Shown: positions 1-8,780 of the stretch, piece after piece | Layout of the letters: every line of letters begins with the position of its first letter | How positions within the stretch are numbered: position 1 is the first letter of the stretch | DNA from: Leptolyngbya sp. SIO4C1 | GTDB lineage: Bacteria > Cyanobacteriota > Cyanobacteriia > Phormidesmidales > Phormidesmidaceae | Assembly: GCA_010671975.1 (NCBI GenBank) | Contig: JAAHIA010000079.1 | Coordinates: forward strand, 1-14,708 | Length of the DNA stretch: 14,708 nt | Direction of reading: 5' to 3' | Program-made: the position numbers and the translations under genes | Notes under the pieces: generated by a model | Told to the model about the DNA's origin: nothing | The model's input: the letters and a program-made list of their open reading frames with translations, nothing else | Database searches by the model: none

Positions 1-3000
1 TCGCAGGAATGTCTCCGGTGGTGTTCACCGTTAGGGTTACCTCTGTCCCTTCGGACTCGATCAGCTGGGTCTGATCAACCGAGATACCCACCTCAGGAAC
101 CGGACCCCCGCTGGACTGAACCTGGGCCAAGTCATCGTAGAAGGTGACGGCAGAGGAGGACGCGGTGTCACTGGCAGCATAGTCGGGACTATTAGCCAGG
201 GAGAAGGTTACCGTATCGGGTGTAGCAGGGTCATCCTCGCGATCGCTATTGGCGTTGTAGGGGAAGCGAGCATTGTTGGCGGTGAGCAGTGCTCTAAAGC
301 CAATCAAGCCACCCTCCGTGTCGTAAAGCCCCCCGATGAGTTCACCACCGACGGCTACGCGAGGATTAGATGACAAGCCTTCAAAGTAGGTGCTGAAATC
401 GGTATCGCTCTTGACGAGTACTTCCAGACCGCCCTCGGGAATATCACCCTCAACCGTGAAAGTGAAGTCCAAAATGCCAGTAGCATCGGGCTCTGACTCA
501 ATCAGCTGGCTGGAGATAACCACATCACCGCTGCCAAAGGTACCGGCGGTCGTGGTGAAGCTCACCACGGGCGCACCTTCTGCTGGGGTACCGTCGAACT
601 CTTCGTATACCTCACCGTTGAAGCCTTCAGGATTGAGGGCAACATTTAGCGTGTATTCACCACCCGCTAGGACGCCGAAGCGAGGGCTGAAGACGGCACC
701 AGAACCGCTGCCCACGACGTTGGGGTCGTAGCTGTCGTTGCGATATTGGGAGGCACCGATATAGTAAGTGCCGGTTTCAGGGGCAGTGAACTCGATGTAG
801 CCGTCGCGGCCAGCGACAAAGGCTTCATCCGGAGCGCCATCCTGACGAGAGTAGGCAAAGATCGGCTCGCCGTCTTCGTCAGTGCCCAACACAACTCGCT
901 CACCATTGGCATCAAAGATAGTGATGTCAGGAGCCGGACCCGAGGGGAAGCCATCAAAGTCCACCAAGACAGAATCGGCGTCGACAGTAATGCGATCGCC
1001 CGCATTCAGCTCTACCTTAAACAGATCTACATCTTCGGTAGCATCAGCGGTATTGCTGCGGTCCTCAAAACGCTGCTCAAAGGCAGCCTGCACCAGGATA
1101 TTGGGATTCTCGGTGGAGAGATCCAACATCTGAGCATTGGCAATGGTGTCGTTATTAGTGCTAACGGTGTCGTTATCGTTAACAACAGCACCTTTCAAAG
1201 TGGCAGTAAACCGGTAGGGACCGGGCTCAAAGCGATCTTCAAAGATCCAACCGCTGCCGCTGGCCTGCTCATTGGGATCGTAGAAGTTATTGCCCAGGTT
1301 GCTGATGCCTACATAGTAGGTGCCGGTCTCAGGGGCTTCAAACTCTAGATAGGCGTCACCACCGGCTTGGAAGACTTCGTCTGGGGCACCGCCGTTCTCG
1401 TTGATGGCGACCTCATTCCCGTTAGCGTCAAAGACCCGCAGGATGTTGTCTAGCAGGGAACCTTCAACACCCGCACTGCCAATACCGCTGGCATCCACAT
1501 CAAGGATGATGGTTTGACCGGCTTCCAGATCAAAGGCGTACATGTCAACATCTTCAGTGGCATCGACAAAGTTACGAGTCTGGCGATTGTTGTCAATCTC
1601 ACCCTCAATCTCGAAGAGGGGGTTGGTCGCACTGAGGCCAGTCATCATGGCATCAGCGATGGTGTCATTAAACTCACTCTCGGTGAGACCGCTATTGTCA
1701 TTGCCACCATCATCGCCATTGCCGTCGCCAGGAATCACCACAGAATCAGGATTGTCAGCGATGGTCACCGTCACCGCGCTGGCGCTGGGGTTAATGGCGT
1801 AGCCTGCACCCGGTTGAACCGCGAAGGTAAACGCTTCGACGCCTTCGAGGGCATCTTCAGCCGGAATCTCTGGATTCGTGGTTTCATCAAAGGCGGCCAG
1901 CGTAATACTTGCCGTCTGCTCCGTAATCCGGAAGAAGAAACCACTGGCGCGGAAGTTAGGCGAGGGAAAGTCACCACCGACCACTTCGGCATTAAAGACG
2001 TCAAACTCACCCAGGGCTGCCCGTATCCCGCTGTCAACATTGACCAACACACCTTCTGCAGGCGGTGGCGAATCAAGGGTAAAGGTAAGGGTGGTGAGGT
2101 TGCCTTCGGACTCAACCAGAGTGGTTTCGCTAACCTCAATCCCAACGGTGGGCACTGCCGGTGCTGCGGGGACATCAGCTAGCGTGTCATAGACAGAAGC
2201 CGTGAAGGTGCTATCACCCCCGACCTGATAGCCAGCCGCTGGCTCTAGGGTAAAGGTAATATCCTGTACACCATCGGTGGGTGCCTCATCGGCATTGTCA
2301 ATATTGAGATTGAACACAGCCGCATTGCCGGTCAAATTCACTTTCACCCCTACCGGGACGCCAGCATCGTCGAAGACTGCGCCCAGCACTTCAGCACCGA
2401 TAGGGGTAAAGGGAGCCCGAGTGCTAAAGACGGTCGAGAGATCGATATTGCTGGTCAAATAGACCTCGATACCGTCTTCAGGAATCTCACCATCAGTATC
2501 TAAGGCCAAGGTGAGAATGGAAGCGCCATCTTCGACAAACTGCACCAGGCTAGCGGCTGCCAGGCTGTCATCGTCGTTGTAGGTTGCCGGAGAGGCAAAC
2601 AGAGAAACCGTCGGACCTTCGCCTGTACTAGTCGGAATCTCGGTTGCAGCAGCACCGATCTCTTCATTGAGAGACAGATTTAGGGTGTAGGCACCATCAC
2701 TACGACCGGCACCGCTGCCCGCTACGTTGGGATCGTAGAAATCGTTATCAAACGTGCCGTCATCATTGGTCCAGAAGTCAAAGAGACCGTTACCAAAGCT
2801 GCTGACGCCGATGTAGTAGGTGCCATCCGCATCGGGGGTGAACTCTAAATAAGAATCTTGACGACCGGGGGCAAATAGCTCATCGGGAGCGAAGTCATCG
2901 TCGCTTTGGGCCAAAAGATTGCCATCCGCGTCAAAGATTTGCACCACCGTATCGGGAGATTCATCGCTCGCGCGGTTGATGCGGGCATCAATGTCTAAAC

Positions 3001-6000
3001 GCAGCACATCGCCAGCGGACAGATCCACCGAGTACATGTCAACATCTTCGGTGTTGTCAGTCAGAGGATTATCCGAGTTGAAGAAATTACCGTTAATGCT
3101 GGCTTCGATGGAAACACTGCTGTTGTCAGCACCTAAACCAGTCGCCGTTGCTGTGGCAATCGTGTCACCAATAGAGTCAAAGCGACCGTCGGTGATAGGC
3201 TCGGGGGGAACATCAGCGGCGGTATCAACGATGGTGAAGGTGGCCGTGTTGGCTTCCGGATCGATCTGGTAGTCATCGTTGCTGCCGGGTGCTGCCAGGG
3301 TTAGGGAGACCGTTTCTACCCCTTCAGCGTTGCCGTCATTAGCGACCGGCAGACTAAGGGTGGCGGTCTGCTCGGTGATAGTGAAGGTGAGCTGTTCAGG
3401 GAAGCTTTCTGCGATCAAAATATCCCCAGTGGTCCCTGTGGTTTGAATACTGCCGCTAAAATCAGTTAAGCCCTGGGATGCATCCGCAATCACCGTGACG
3501 GTAATGCCCCCTTCCGGTGGTGGCGCACTGAGTTCAAAGGTATGTACGGCAACAGTTCCGTCTTCCTCAACCAAGACCTCTGGAGACCCTGTCAGGCTGA
3601 CCTGAATCTCAGAGTCAGCGCTATCCTGTACCAGTACCGAAACTTCACCCGCGCCATCAGCGATGGTGTAGCCCGACAGCGGCTGTAAGGCAATACTAAT
3701 CTGCTCTAGCCCTTCTACGGCTTCGTCAGCCCGAGCCTGGAAGGTGACACTGGCATTTGCCTCGCGAATCTTGAAGAAGAAGCCGCCTGCGTTACCGTCT
3801 GGAGCGGGGAAGGACCCGCCAGTGGTCGTGGCATTGAGCAGGTCGAAGTCAACGATGCCCGCAAACTGATTGTTGGAAACAAAGACGATAACGCCCTCGG
3901 GGGGAATTTCACCCTCGACCGTGAAATTGAGCGTGCCGGGAGCGCCGCCCTCGGTCAGAACACCCGTGTCGCTGCTGAAGCTGATACCGACCTCCACAGG
4001 CTCAGGCGGCAGCGGCAGTTGCGAACTGTCCTGGAAGAGAGACACCGTAGCGGCAGGACCTACCGGCGTATAGCCTTCGCCTTCAGCCAAGGAAAACTCA
4101 ATATCTACCGGCTGGTCACCGCCTGTAGGATTAGCAAACCCAGTGTTGAAGGTTACGACCGTGTTGCGATTATCTAGCCGCACCTGCAGACCCGTGGGGT
4201 TGCCATCGGCGTCGTAGATGGCCCCCAACACCTGACCACCAAAGGCCGTTGGGACAAAGTTAGCCCCCTGAATAAATTCGCTAATATCGGCCAAGTCGCT
4301 CTGTACGTTGACCACCAGCCCCTCGTCGGGGACGGGACCGTCAGCGCTGAGTAGAAGGCTAAGGATGGGCGTACCCGAACCGTCTAGAACCAGGTTGGGC
4401 GTAATCAGCGAGTCGAGGCCGTTTTCATCGGCAGTGAAGGTGCCTGCGAGTATGTCTAGCGAGACCGACAGGTCGCCGCCGCCCGTGTCTGCCGCATCGA
4501 CAATATCAATGGTGACGCTGCCCGCGTCGGCGTCTACCGCGTAGGCTTCGCCGTCAACCACTTCAAAGGTGAAGACCTCTGCGGTCTCATCCTCGTCTGC
4601 GCCCTCGTCAAAGGCAGCCAGGGTAATCGTCGCAGTCGGCTCCGTCACGGTGACAAAGAAACCGCTGTCGCCCTCGGCCGGGGTGGGGAAGCCGGCGATG
4701 CCGCTGGTGGTGATGTTAGCGATATCGAACTCAGTCAGGCTTCTTGCGCCCGCTTGAGCGCTGGCGCTGTCGTTGATCAGCACCTGGAGGCCGCCCTCGG
4801 GAATGTCGCCATCCACCGAAATGGTTAGGACGATTGGGTCGCCGCCCTCGACCAGGGTGGTGTCGCTGACGCTGAGGCCGACGGTGGGGCCGACCTCCTG
4901 CACGTCGTCAGCGATGGTGAGCGTGACGGTCTCGGCGTTGGGGTCGACTTCGTACAGCTCGCCGTTAGCCAGGGTGAACGGAATCTCAATCGGCTCCTCA
5001 GCGATGATGTCGTTAAAGACATCCAGGGTGATCGAGGCATTGGGTTCGGTAATCGTGGCGATAAAGCTGAGGCCGCGGGTATCGCCAGGGCGCAGGTTGC
5101 TGACGCCAGACAGCTGCAGCGCACTGAGGTCGGACAGCTCGAACTGCCCCAGCGCCCCCGCCACGGTGCTCTGCACTAAAACGTCTACACCGCCGGCAGG
5201 GATGTCGCCATCGACGGTGAAGCTAACGGTGAGGGGGTCGCCCTCAGCCAGGCTGGTCTCGGAGACTGATAGACCAATGGTCGGACCCACGCCGGGGCCG
5301 CCGTTGTCGTCGGTAATCGTGAACAACGTACCGCTCTGGTCAGGATTGACAGTGTAGCCCTCGCCCTCAGCCAGCTGGAAGTCGAAGGTCGTGGTTTCTT
5401 CGATCAGGTCGTTGGCGATCGGCAGCTGTAGCGAGGCCTCGTTTTCTAGCAGGCGAACACCAATGATGTTGTTCTCCCGGTCAAAGGGCGGCGCTAGGGT
5501 CAGACCGTTGAAGGCCCCTCGGTCATCTTCACCGTCCGACTGGTCAGTGATGCCAAAGAGGTTCTCTAGCAGAACCACCAGGCCCCCTTCGGGAATCTCG
5601 CCCTCGACGCTAAACGCCAGCGTGATCAGCCGGTCCTCGGCGCTGCCCTCCTCAGAAATAGTGGCGGGGATAGCCTCAAGGCTAACCACAGGCAGCGTGG
5701 ACGTATCCACCGGGTCAACGATATTGAGCGTGATGCTGCCTGCAGCGGCGTCTACTTGGTAAGCTTCGCCGTCAATCACCTCGAAAGTAAAGGTCTCAGC
5801 CGCTTCATCCTCGTCTGCGCCCTCGTCGAAGGCGGCCAGGGTAATGGTCGCAGTCGGCTCTGTCACGGTGACGAAGAAACCGCTGTCGCCCTCGGCCGGG
5901 GTAGGGAAGCCGGCAATGCCGCTGGTGGTGACGTTGGCAATATCAAACTCGGTCAGACTGCGGGACTGGCTACCGGCACTGGTGACGTCGTTGATCAAAA

Positions 6001-7960
6001 TCGGCAGGCCACCCTCCGGGATGTCGCCGTCTACTGAAATAGTTAGCGTGACTGGGTCGCCCCCTTCAATCAGGGTGGTTGTATCAACGCTGATGCCGAC
6101 GGTGGGGCCAGCGGGCTGCACCTCGTCGGAGAGGGTCAGGGTGGTGCTGGCGGCGTCGGGGTCAACTTCATACTCTTCGCCGTTGGCAAGGGTGAAGGTG
6201 ATATCCAACGGGTCTTCGGCCAGGATGTCGTCGAAGACACTCAGCGTAATCGTGGCTGTCGATTCTGTAAGGGTGACAAAGAAGCTGCCGCCGCCGCCAT
6301 CGCCGACGGTAGGTAGACCTGCGATGCCGGTAGTGGTGATGTTGCCCAGGTCAGCCAGGTCAAACTGCCCTAGAGCACCAAACACATCGCTTTGCACCAG
6401 AACCTGGACGCCCTCTGCTGGAATATCGCCCTCAACGTTGAACGTCACGGTGAAGGTATCACCTTCCGCTAGGTCGGTCTCAGACACCGATACACCGACG
6501 GTGGGACCGACGCCGGGGCCGCCGTTATCGTCGGTGATCGTGAAGACGCTGCCGTTCAGGGCTGGGTCTACTGTGTAACCGTCGCCTTCTACAAGCTGGA
6601 AGTCAAACGTCTGCGTGCCTTCTTCAAGAATGTCGTCAACGAAGTACAGTTTGAAGGACGCTTCGGGGGCAGACAGTAAAATGTTGATTCTGCCAGTGTC
6701 ATCGAAATCTACGATGTCTGCATTCACGAATTCTGCTGGGGGGTCGGCGGCGAACTGTTCGGTAAAGGCAAACGCAGCACCACCGCCCGACGTATCCAGG
6801 TTGACGACGATTCCGTCTTCGGGGAAATCACCGGTCACCGTCCATTTCCACTCGACCAGGTTGTCCGCGGACTCTTCAGAGAACGTGTCTGGCACCACCT
6901 CAAAGCTGACCACAGGGGCCGTGGGGGTGGTGGGCGGATCGGTGGGCGGATCGGTGGGGGGCTCTACGGTTGCCTCGCCTACATTAAAGGCCAGGGTATA
7001 GTCACTGTCTGCACCCAGCTGCTGCAGGGCAAAGGTGTAGGTCCCGGCGGGTAATGGGCCTTCGAACCCCTGCCCACCAAAGTCTGCGCCATTAGAGCCG
7101 TTGCCAATATTGTCTAAGATGTCGGTACCCGCAGCACCGGCACCAAACAGGGTATACCCCAAAAATTCGCTGGTATCGGCGCTATTGTCTAGGGGCTCAG
7201 TAAAGGTGGAACCTTCCTGCACGCCAACGAAGGCGACGTCATTAGGCGTGTAGGACTCTAGAACCAGGGAATCTAACTGGAAACCATCCGGAACTGTAAC
7301 GGTCACATATTCTTGGTCTCCCCCGCCTGTGGTTGCGGAGAGTCGAGTAGTCCCCTCTGACAGCGGTAGCTCCAGGGGACTATTGGGATTGTTGGAGATA
7401 TCTCCGCTGACTGCTTCGTCGTAGCCATTGGTCGGTGCAGGCGGCTCGGGCGTACCACCGGGCAGCTGGCTCTCGGTATCGGCAAACAGTACGACGCTGC
7501 TAGCGGCATCGGGGGCAATAGTATAGTCGCCCACGCCCGTGATGCTGGACTGGTCCTCAGCGGCAATCTGGTCAGCAGTAACCAGCGAAAGCGTTGCCTC
7601 GACCAGACCGTCAAAGGTTTCAGGCAAGAAGGTATCGGGTTCAGCGTTGTCGAAGATATTCAGGGTAACCGTCGCAAAAGTGGAGCCTTCGGTAATTTCG
7701 ACCGCGAGTCCAGAGTTATCGAGGTTAGTTTGGGTCGCAAAGATATTGAGGTTCTCGAACTGGGGATTGGCGATCGCACCCGGCAGATCTAACCGATTCA
7801 AGATTTGCTCGATGTCGCTATCGATGTAGACTTTCAAGCCACCCGAGGGAGCCGGTCCGTCTAGGTCAAGACGGAGGGTTAGCGATGTGCCCTGGTCCTC
7901 AACCAGGGCGTTGAGGTCGCCGTCAAAGTTTGTGGAGGCCGATAAACTAACTTGGACCAC
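1..7960 (-). CDS. Giant multi-domain Calx-beta / PPC repeat protein, C-terminus missing
   Basis: The frame stays open for 2653 codons and runs off the left edge. Calx-beta-like modules of about 130-140 residues begin near residues 1, 349, 484, 617, 754, 891, 1022, 1161, 1319, 1451, 1782, 1936, 2462 and 2621. They share signatures such as GPTVGxSVSxTxLxEG, GDIPEGG and an acidic FDEGADEDE-type segment, typical of this Ca2+-binding beta-sandwich family. Residues 181-335 form a separate beta-rich domain ending in LPAGTYTFALQQ, followed by a TDPP-repeat linker. PPC domains occupy about 1582-1766, 2091-2252 and 2266-2440, each with EDVDMY or EDVDLF and a GTYYIG/GTYYVG core. The protein is very acidic and nearly Cys-free, as expected outside the cell. 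GTG 7960 was chosen because GGAG lies 11 bases upstream. No signal peptide follows, which suggests type I secretion (inference; C-terminus not seen). Adhesin or matrix role likely; ligand unknown. Confidence 0.9.
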   Translation of the reverse strand, partial: MVQVSLSASTNFDGDLNALVEDQGTSLTLRLDLDGPAPSGGLKVYIDSDIEQILNRLDLPGAIANPQFENLNIFATQTNLDNSGLAVEITEGSTFATVTLNIFDNAEPDTFLPETFDGLVEATLSLVTADQIAAEDQSSITGVGDYTIAPDAASSVVLFADTESQLPGGTPEPPAPTNGYDEAVSGDISNNPNSPLELPLSEGTTRLSATTGGGDQEYVTVTVPDGFQLDSLVLESYTPNDVAFVGVQEGSTFTEPLDNSADTSEFLGYTLFGAGAAGTDILDNIGNGSNGADFGGQGFEGPLPAGTYTFALQQLGADSDYTLAFNVGEATVEPPTDPPTDPPTTPTAPVVSFEVVPDTFSEESADNLVEWKWTVTGDFPEDGIVVNLDTSGGGAAFAFTEQFAADPPAEFVNADIVDFDDTGRINILLSAPEASFKLYFVDDILEEGTQTFDFQLVEGDGYTVDPALNGSVFTITDDNGGPGVGPTVGVSVSETDLAEGDTFTVTFNVEGDIPAEGVQVLVQSDVFGALGQFDLADLGNITTTGIAGLPTVGDGGGGSFFVTLTESTATITLSVFDDILAEDPLDITFTLANGEEYEVDPDAASTTLTLSDEVQPAGPTVGISVDTTTLIEGGDPVTLTISVDGDIPEGGLPILINDVTSAGSQSRSLTEFDIANVTTSGIAGFPTPAEGDSGFFVTVTEPTATITLAAFDEGADEDEAAETFTFEVIDGEAYQVDAAAGSITLNIVDPVDTSTLPVVSLEAIPATISEEGSAEDRLITLAFSVEGEIPEGGLVVLLENLFGITDQSDGEDDRGAFNGLTLAPPFDRENNIIGVRLLENEASLQLPIANDLIEETTTFDFQLAEGEGYTVNPDQSGTLFTITDDNGGPGVGPTIGLSVSETSLAEGDPLTVSFTVDGDIPAGGVDVLVQSTVAGALGQFELSDLSALQLSGVSNLRPGDTRGLSFIATITEPNASITLDVFNDIIAEEPIEIPFTLANGELYEVDPNAETVTLTIADDVQEVGPTVGLSVSDTTLVEGGDPIVLTISVDGDIPEGGLQVLINDSASAQAGARSLTEFDIANITTSGIAGFPTPAEGDSGFFVTVTEPTATITLAAFDEGADEDETAEVFTFEVVDGEAYAVDADAGSVTIDIVDAADTGGGDLSVSLDILAGTFTADENGLDSLITPNLVLDGSGTPILSLLLSADGPVPDEGLVVNVQSDLADISEFIQGANFVPTAFGGQVLGAIYDADGNPTGLQVRLDNRNTVVTFNTGFANPTGGDQPVDIEFSLAEGEGYTPVGPAATVSLFQDSSQLPLPPEPVEVGISFSSDTGVLTEGGAPGTLNFTVEGEIPPEGVIVFVSNNQFAGIVDFDLLNATTTGGSFPAPDGNAGGFFFKIREANASVTFQARADEAVEGLEQISIALQPLSGYTIADGAGEVSVLVQDSADSEIQVSLTGSPEVLVEEDGTVAVHTFELSAPPPEGGITVTVIADASQGLTDFSGSIQTTGTTGDILIAESFPEQLTFTITEQTATLSLPVANDGNAEGVETVSLTLAAPGSNDDYQIDPEANTATFTIVDTAADVPPEPITDGRFDSIGDTIATATATGLGADNSSVSIEASINGNFFNSDNPLTDNTEDVDMYSVDLSAGDVLRLDIDARINRASDESPDTVVQIFDADGNLLAQSDDDFAPDELFAPGRQDSYLEFTPDADGTYYIGVSSFGNGLFDFWTNDDGTFDNDFYDPNVAGSGAGRSDGAYTLNLSLNEEIGAAATEIPTSTGEGPTVSLFASPATYNDDDSLAAASLVQFVEDGASILTLALDTDGEIPEDGIEVYLTSNIDLSTVFSTRAPFTPIGAEVLGAVFDDAGVPVGVKVNLTGNAAVFNLNIDNADEAPTDGVQDITFTLEPAAGYQVGGDSTFTASVYDTLADVPAAPAVPTVGIEVSETTLVESEGNLTTLTFTLDSPPPAEGVLVNVDSGIRAALGEFDVFNAEVVGGDFPSPNFRASGFFFRITEQTASITLAAFDETTNPEIPAEDALEGVEAFTFAVQPGAGYAINPSASAVTVTIADNPDSVVIPGDGNGDDGGNDNSGLTESEFNDTIADAMMTGLSATNPLFEIEGEIDNNRQTRNFVDATEDVDMYAFDLEAGQTIILDVDASGIGSAGVEGSLLDNILRVFDANGNEVAINENGGAPDEVFQAGGDAYLEFEAPETGTYYVGISNLGNNFYDPNEQASGSGWIFEDRFEPGPYRFTATLKGAVVNDNDTVSTNNDTIANAQMLDLSTENPNILVQAAFEQRFEDRSNTADATEDVDLFKVELNAGDRITVDADSVLVDFDGFPSGPAPDITIFDANGERVVLGTDEDGEPIFAYSRQDGAPDEAFVAGRDGYIEFTAPETGTYYIGASQYRNDSYDPNVVGSGSGAVFSPRFGVLAGGEYTLNVALNPEGFNGEVYEEFDGTPAEGAPVVSFTTTAGTFGSGDVVISSQLIESEPDATGILDFTFTVEGDIPEGGLEVLVKSDTDFSTYFEGLSSNPRVAVGGELIGGLYDTEGGLIGFRALLTANNARFPYNANSDREDDPATPDTVTFSLANSPDYAASDTASSSAVTFYDDLAQVQSSGGPVPEVGISVDQTQLIESEGTEVTLTVNTTGDIPA
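4480..5697 (-). repeat. Three-module superrepeat, copy 1
   Basis: This stretch encodes three consecutive Calx-beta modules and is followed directly by a second copy about 1218-1221 bases away (406-407 codons). Matching landmarks include the segment AACCGCTGTCGCCCTCGGCC at 4660 and 5878 and GCCGGGGCCGCCGTT at 5291 and 6512. Around 4595-4660 versus 5813-5878 the two copies differ at only a few positions. Boundaries are approximate because the modules themselves resemble one another. Confidence 0.8.
5698..6916 (-). repeat. Three-module superrepeat, copy 2
   Basis: This is the second copy of the three-module unit in the giant gene, in the same order as copy 1. The order read from the N-terminus is a module opening TVGVSVSETDLAEGD, one opening TVGISVDTTTLIEGG and one opening VVSLEAIPATISEEG. 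The next module on the N-terminal side (near 6909, PVVSFEVVPDTFSEE) again resembles the third type, so traces of a third period exist. The in-frame spacing keeps the protein open. Confidence 0.8.
6929..6958 (-). repeat. 12-bp tandem repeat coding a TDPP linker
   Basis: The plus-strand unit GGTGGGCGGATC occurs twice in a row (6929-6940 and 6941-6952) and then starts a third time. It encodes the PPTDPPTDPP linker between the N-terminal domain and the first long run of Calx-beta modules. Such short in-frame repeats can slip in copy number without disrupting the protein. Confidence 0.8.
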
Positions 7961-7977
7961 AGTGAACAATTCTCCAG
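7958..7977 (-). promoter_or_regulatory. Start region of the giant gene: CTGGAG and GTG
   Basis: On the minus strand CTGGAG (7972-7977) precedes an in-frame TTG (7967-7969) by 2 bases and an in-frame GTG (7958-7960) by 11 bases. The TTG is too close for a ribosome sitting on GGAG, so the GTG is preferred although its spacing is slightly long. The frame continues upstream to a TAG near 8070 without any ATG, so no conventional signal-peptide start is available. Confidence 0.55.
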
Positions 7978-8220
7978 AATGATGTACTAAACTGATCGGA
8001 CGGTTGGATACCTGATTCCAAAAACGCCATGAAAAACCGCGCTGCTCAGTTAGAGAAGCGATGCAACCTAGCTAGAACAAACTGACTACTGGCGCTTAGT
8101 GATAGCTTTGGTAATAACTTTTATCGGCTAACGGTTCTCCTAGATACAGTTGCTGTTGATAAAGTGCTTTAGCTTACTCTTTAGATGCAGGCACTGCTAG
8201 CGACCCGATCTTATGAAGCA

Positions 8221-8297
8221 GACAGGCCATGAGTAGACACAGTATCAGACAGGCTGTGAGCAGATAGGTGCTTATCCCCCGCGATCGCAAGACAGGC
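8221..8297. repeat. Imperfect direct repeat with GACAGGC
   Basis: GACAGGC occurs at 8221, 8248 and 8291. The first two lie in a longer similarity of about 27 bases (CAGACAGGCCATGAG compared with CAGACAGGCTGTGAG). No function is evident; it lies in the presumed leader of the giant gene. Confidence 0.45.
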
Positions 8298-8301
8298 TAA
8301 A

Positions 8302-8323
8302 CCTTTGTAAAAGAAGACAAAGG
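8302..8323. repeat. Inverted repeat, 7-bp arms, 8-base loop
   Basis: CCTTTGT and ACAAAGG are perfect reverse complements separated by AAAAGAAG. On the minus strand the hairpin would lie within the proposed transcript leader of the giant gene. No U-tract follows, so a terminator is unlikely. Confidence 0.4.
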
Positions 8324-8396
8324 CGTCATCTTCAAAAACTCTCGAAACTTTGCACCGCTACGGTCACTGCCTGCTGAGTTAGAACGACTCTCTTAG

Positions 8397-8416
8397 CTTT
8401 TTGAATAGCCAAAAAG
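8397..8416. repeat. Inverted repeat near the proposed transcription start
   Basis: CTTTTTG and CAAAAAG are perfect 7-base arms around a 6-base loop. The element sits just downstream, on the minus strand, of the TTGACA/TAAAGT promoter candidate. It could form a hairpin near the 5' end of the giant gene's transcript. The arms are A/T rich, so chance is possible. Confidence 0.35.
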
Positions 8417-8431
8417 AGCGCACTTGGACAA

Positions 8432-8460
8432 ACTTTAGGATTATTGAGATTTTGTGTCAA
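8432..8460 (-). promoter_or_regulatory. Sigma70-like promoter candidate for the giant gene
   Basis: On the minus strand a perfect TTGACA (plus-strand TGTCAA, 8455-8460) is followed after exactly 17 bases by TAAAGT (8432-8437), which matches TATAAT at four of six positions. Transcription would begin near 8425, giving a leader of roughly 465 bases before the GTG at 7960. This is the best promoter match seen in the gap. Confidence 0.5.
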
Positions 8461-8545
8461 TAAGCGATCTCGTTTAATAGTATCACTATTGTTTGCGAGT
8501 TTAGCGCCGATTTATAAAGTTATTGTAAAGAGCAGCCTGGCTCAC

Positions 8546-8584
8546 TTCGTCATCTGACACAGAGCTGAGTCAATAACTGACGAA
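8546..8584. repeat. Compound inverted repeat (two nested stems)
   Basis: The outer arms TTCGTCA (8546-8552) and TGACGAA (8578-8584) are perfect complements. Inside them TGACACA (8555-8561) and TGAGTCA (8566-8572) form a second stem with one mismatch and the loop GAGC. It lies upstream of the giant gene's candidate promoter. It could be an operator with dyad symmetry, a cruciform, or part of a small RNA. Confidence 0.45.
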
Positions 8585-8757
8585 ATCCTTAGTTGATAGC
8601 GATTTTTGTGGTGAGTGACGGTTGGTGCGCCGGCTAAAAACTGATGATCGCAGGGCTAATAAATTGCATATTTGTCAGCAGTTTATTGATAATTAATATT
8701 AACTATTAAAAGCGAGTGAAAATCTGCTCTGCAATATCTTCTAGATAGATCTCATCG

Positions 8758-8780
8758 AGATTTGCAAACGTTGCAAATCT
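8758..8780 (-). terminator. Hairpin directly after the operon's last stop codon
   Basis: AGATTTGCAA and TTGCAAATCT are perfect 10-base arms around a 3-base loop, starting one base after the TGA of the MFS gene. The position fits an end-of-operon hairpin. There is no T-run after it on the minus strand and the stem is A/T rich, so it is not a textbook intrinsic terminator. It may stabilise the mRNA 3' end or bind a protein. Confidence 0.45.

Noticed and set aside
746..2182. Plus-strand frames at 746-1348 (200 aa) and 1514-2182 (222 aa)
   Set aside because: Both lie wholly antisense to recognisable PPC and Calx-beta modules and show no recognisable domain; treated as shadows.
5844..6578. 244-residue plus-strand frame opposite the giant gene
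   Set aside because: It is rich in Ser, Pro and Val with no fold or ribosome site. It arises from the codon bias of the GC-rich repeat modules on the other strand, which are clearly coding.
4480..6916. CRISPR-like or mobile-element origin of the repeats
   Set aside because: The repeats are long, in frame and encode protein modules, with no short constant repeats and unique spacers, no transposase and no terminal inverted repeats.
7967..7969. In-frame TTG as start of the giant gene
   Set aside because: It lies only 2 bases after GGAG, too close for initiation; the GTG three codons later is better placed.
8687..8706. Fur-box-like AT-rich stretch (GATAATTAATATTAAC)
   Set aside because: Only about half of the positions fit the 19-base consensus; composition alone explains the resemblance.
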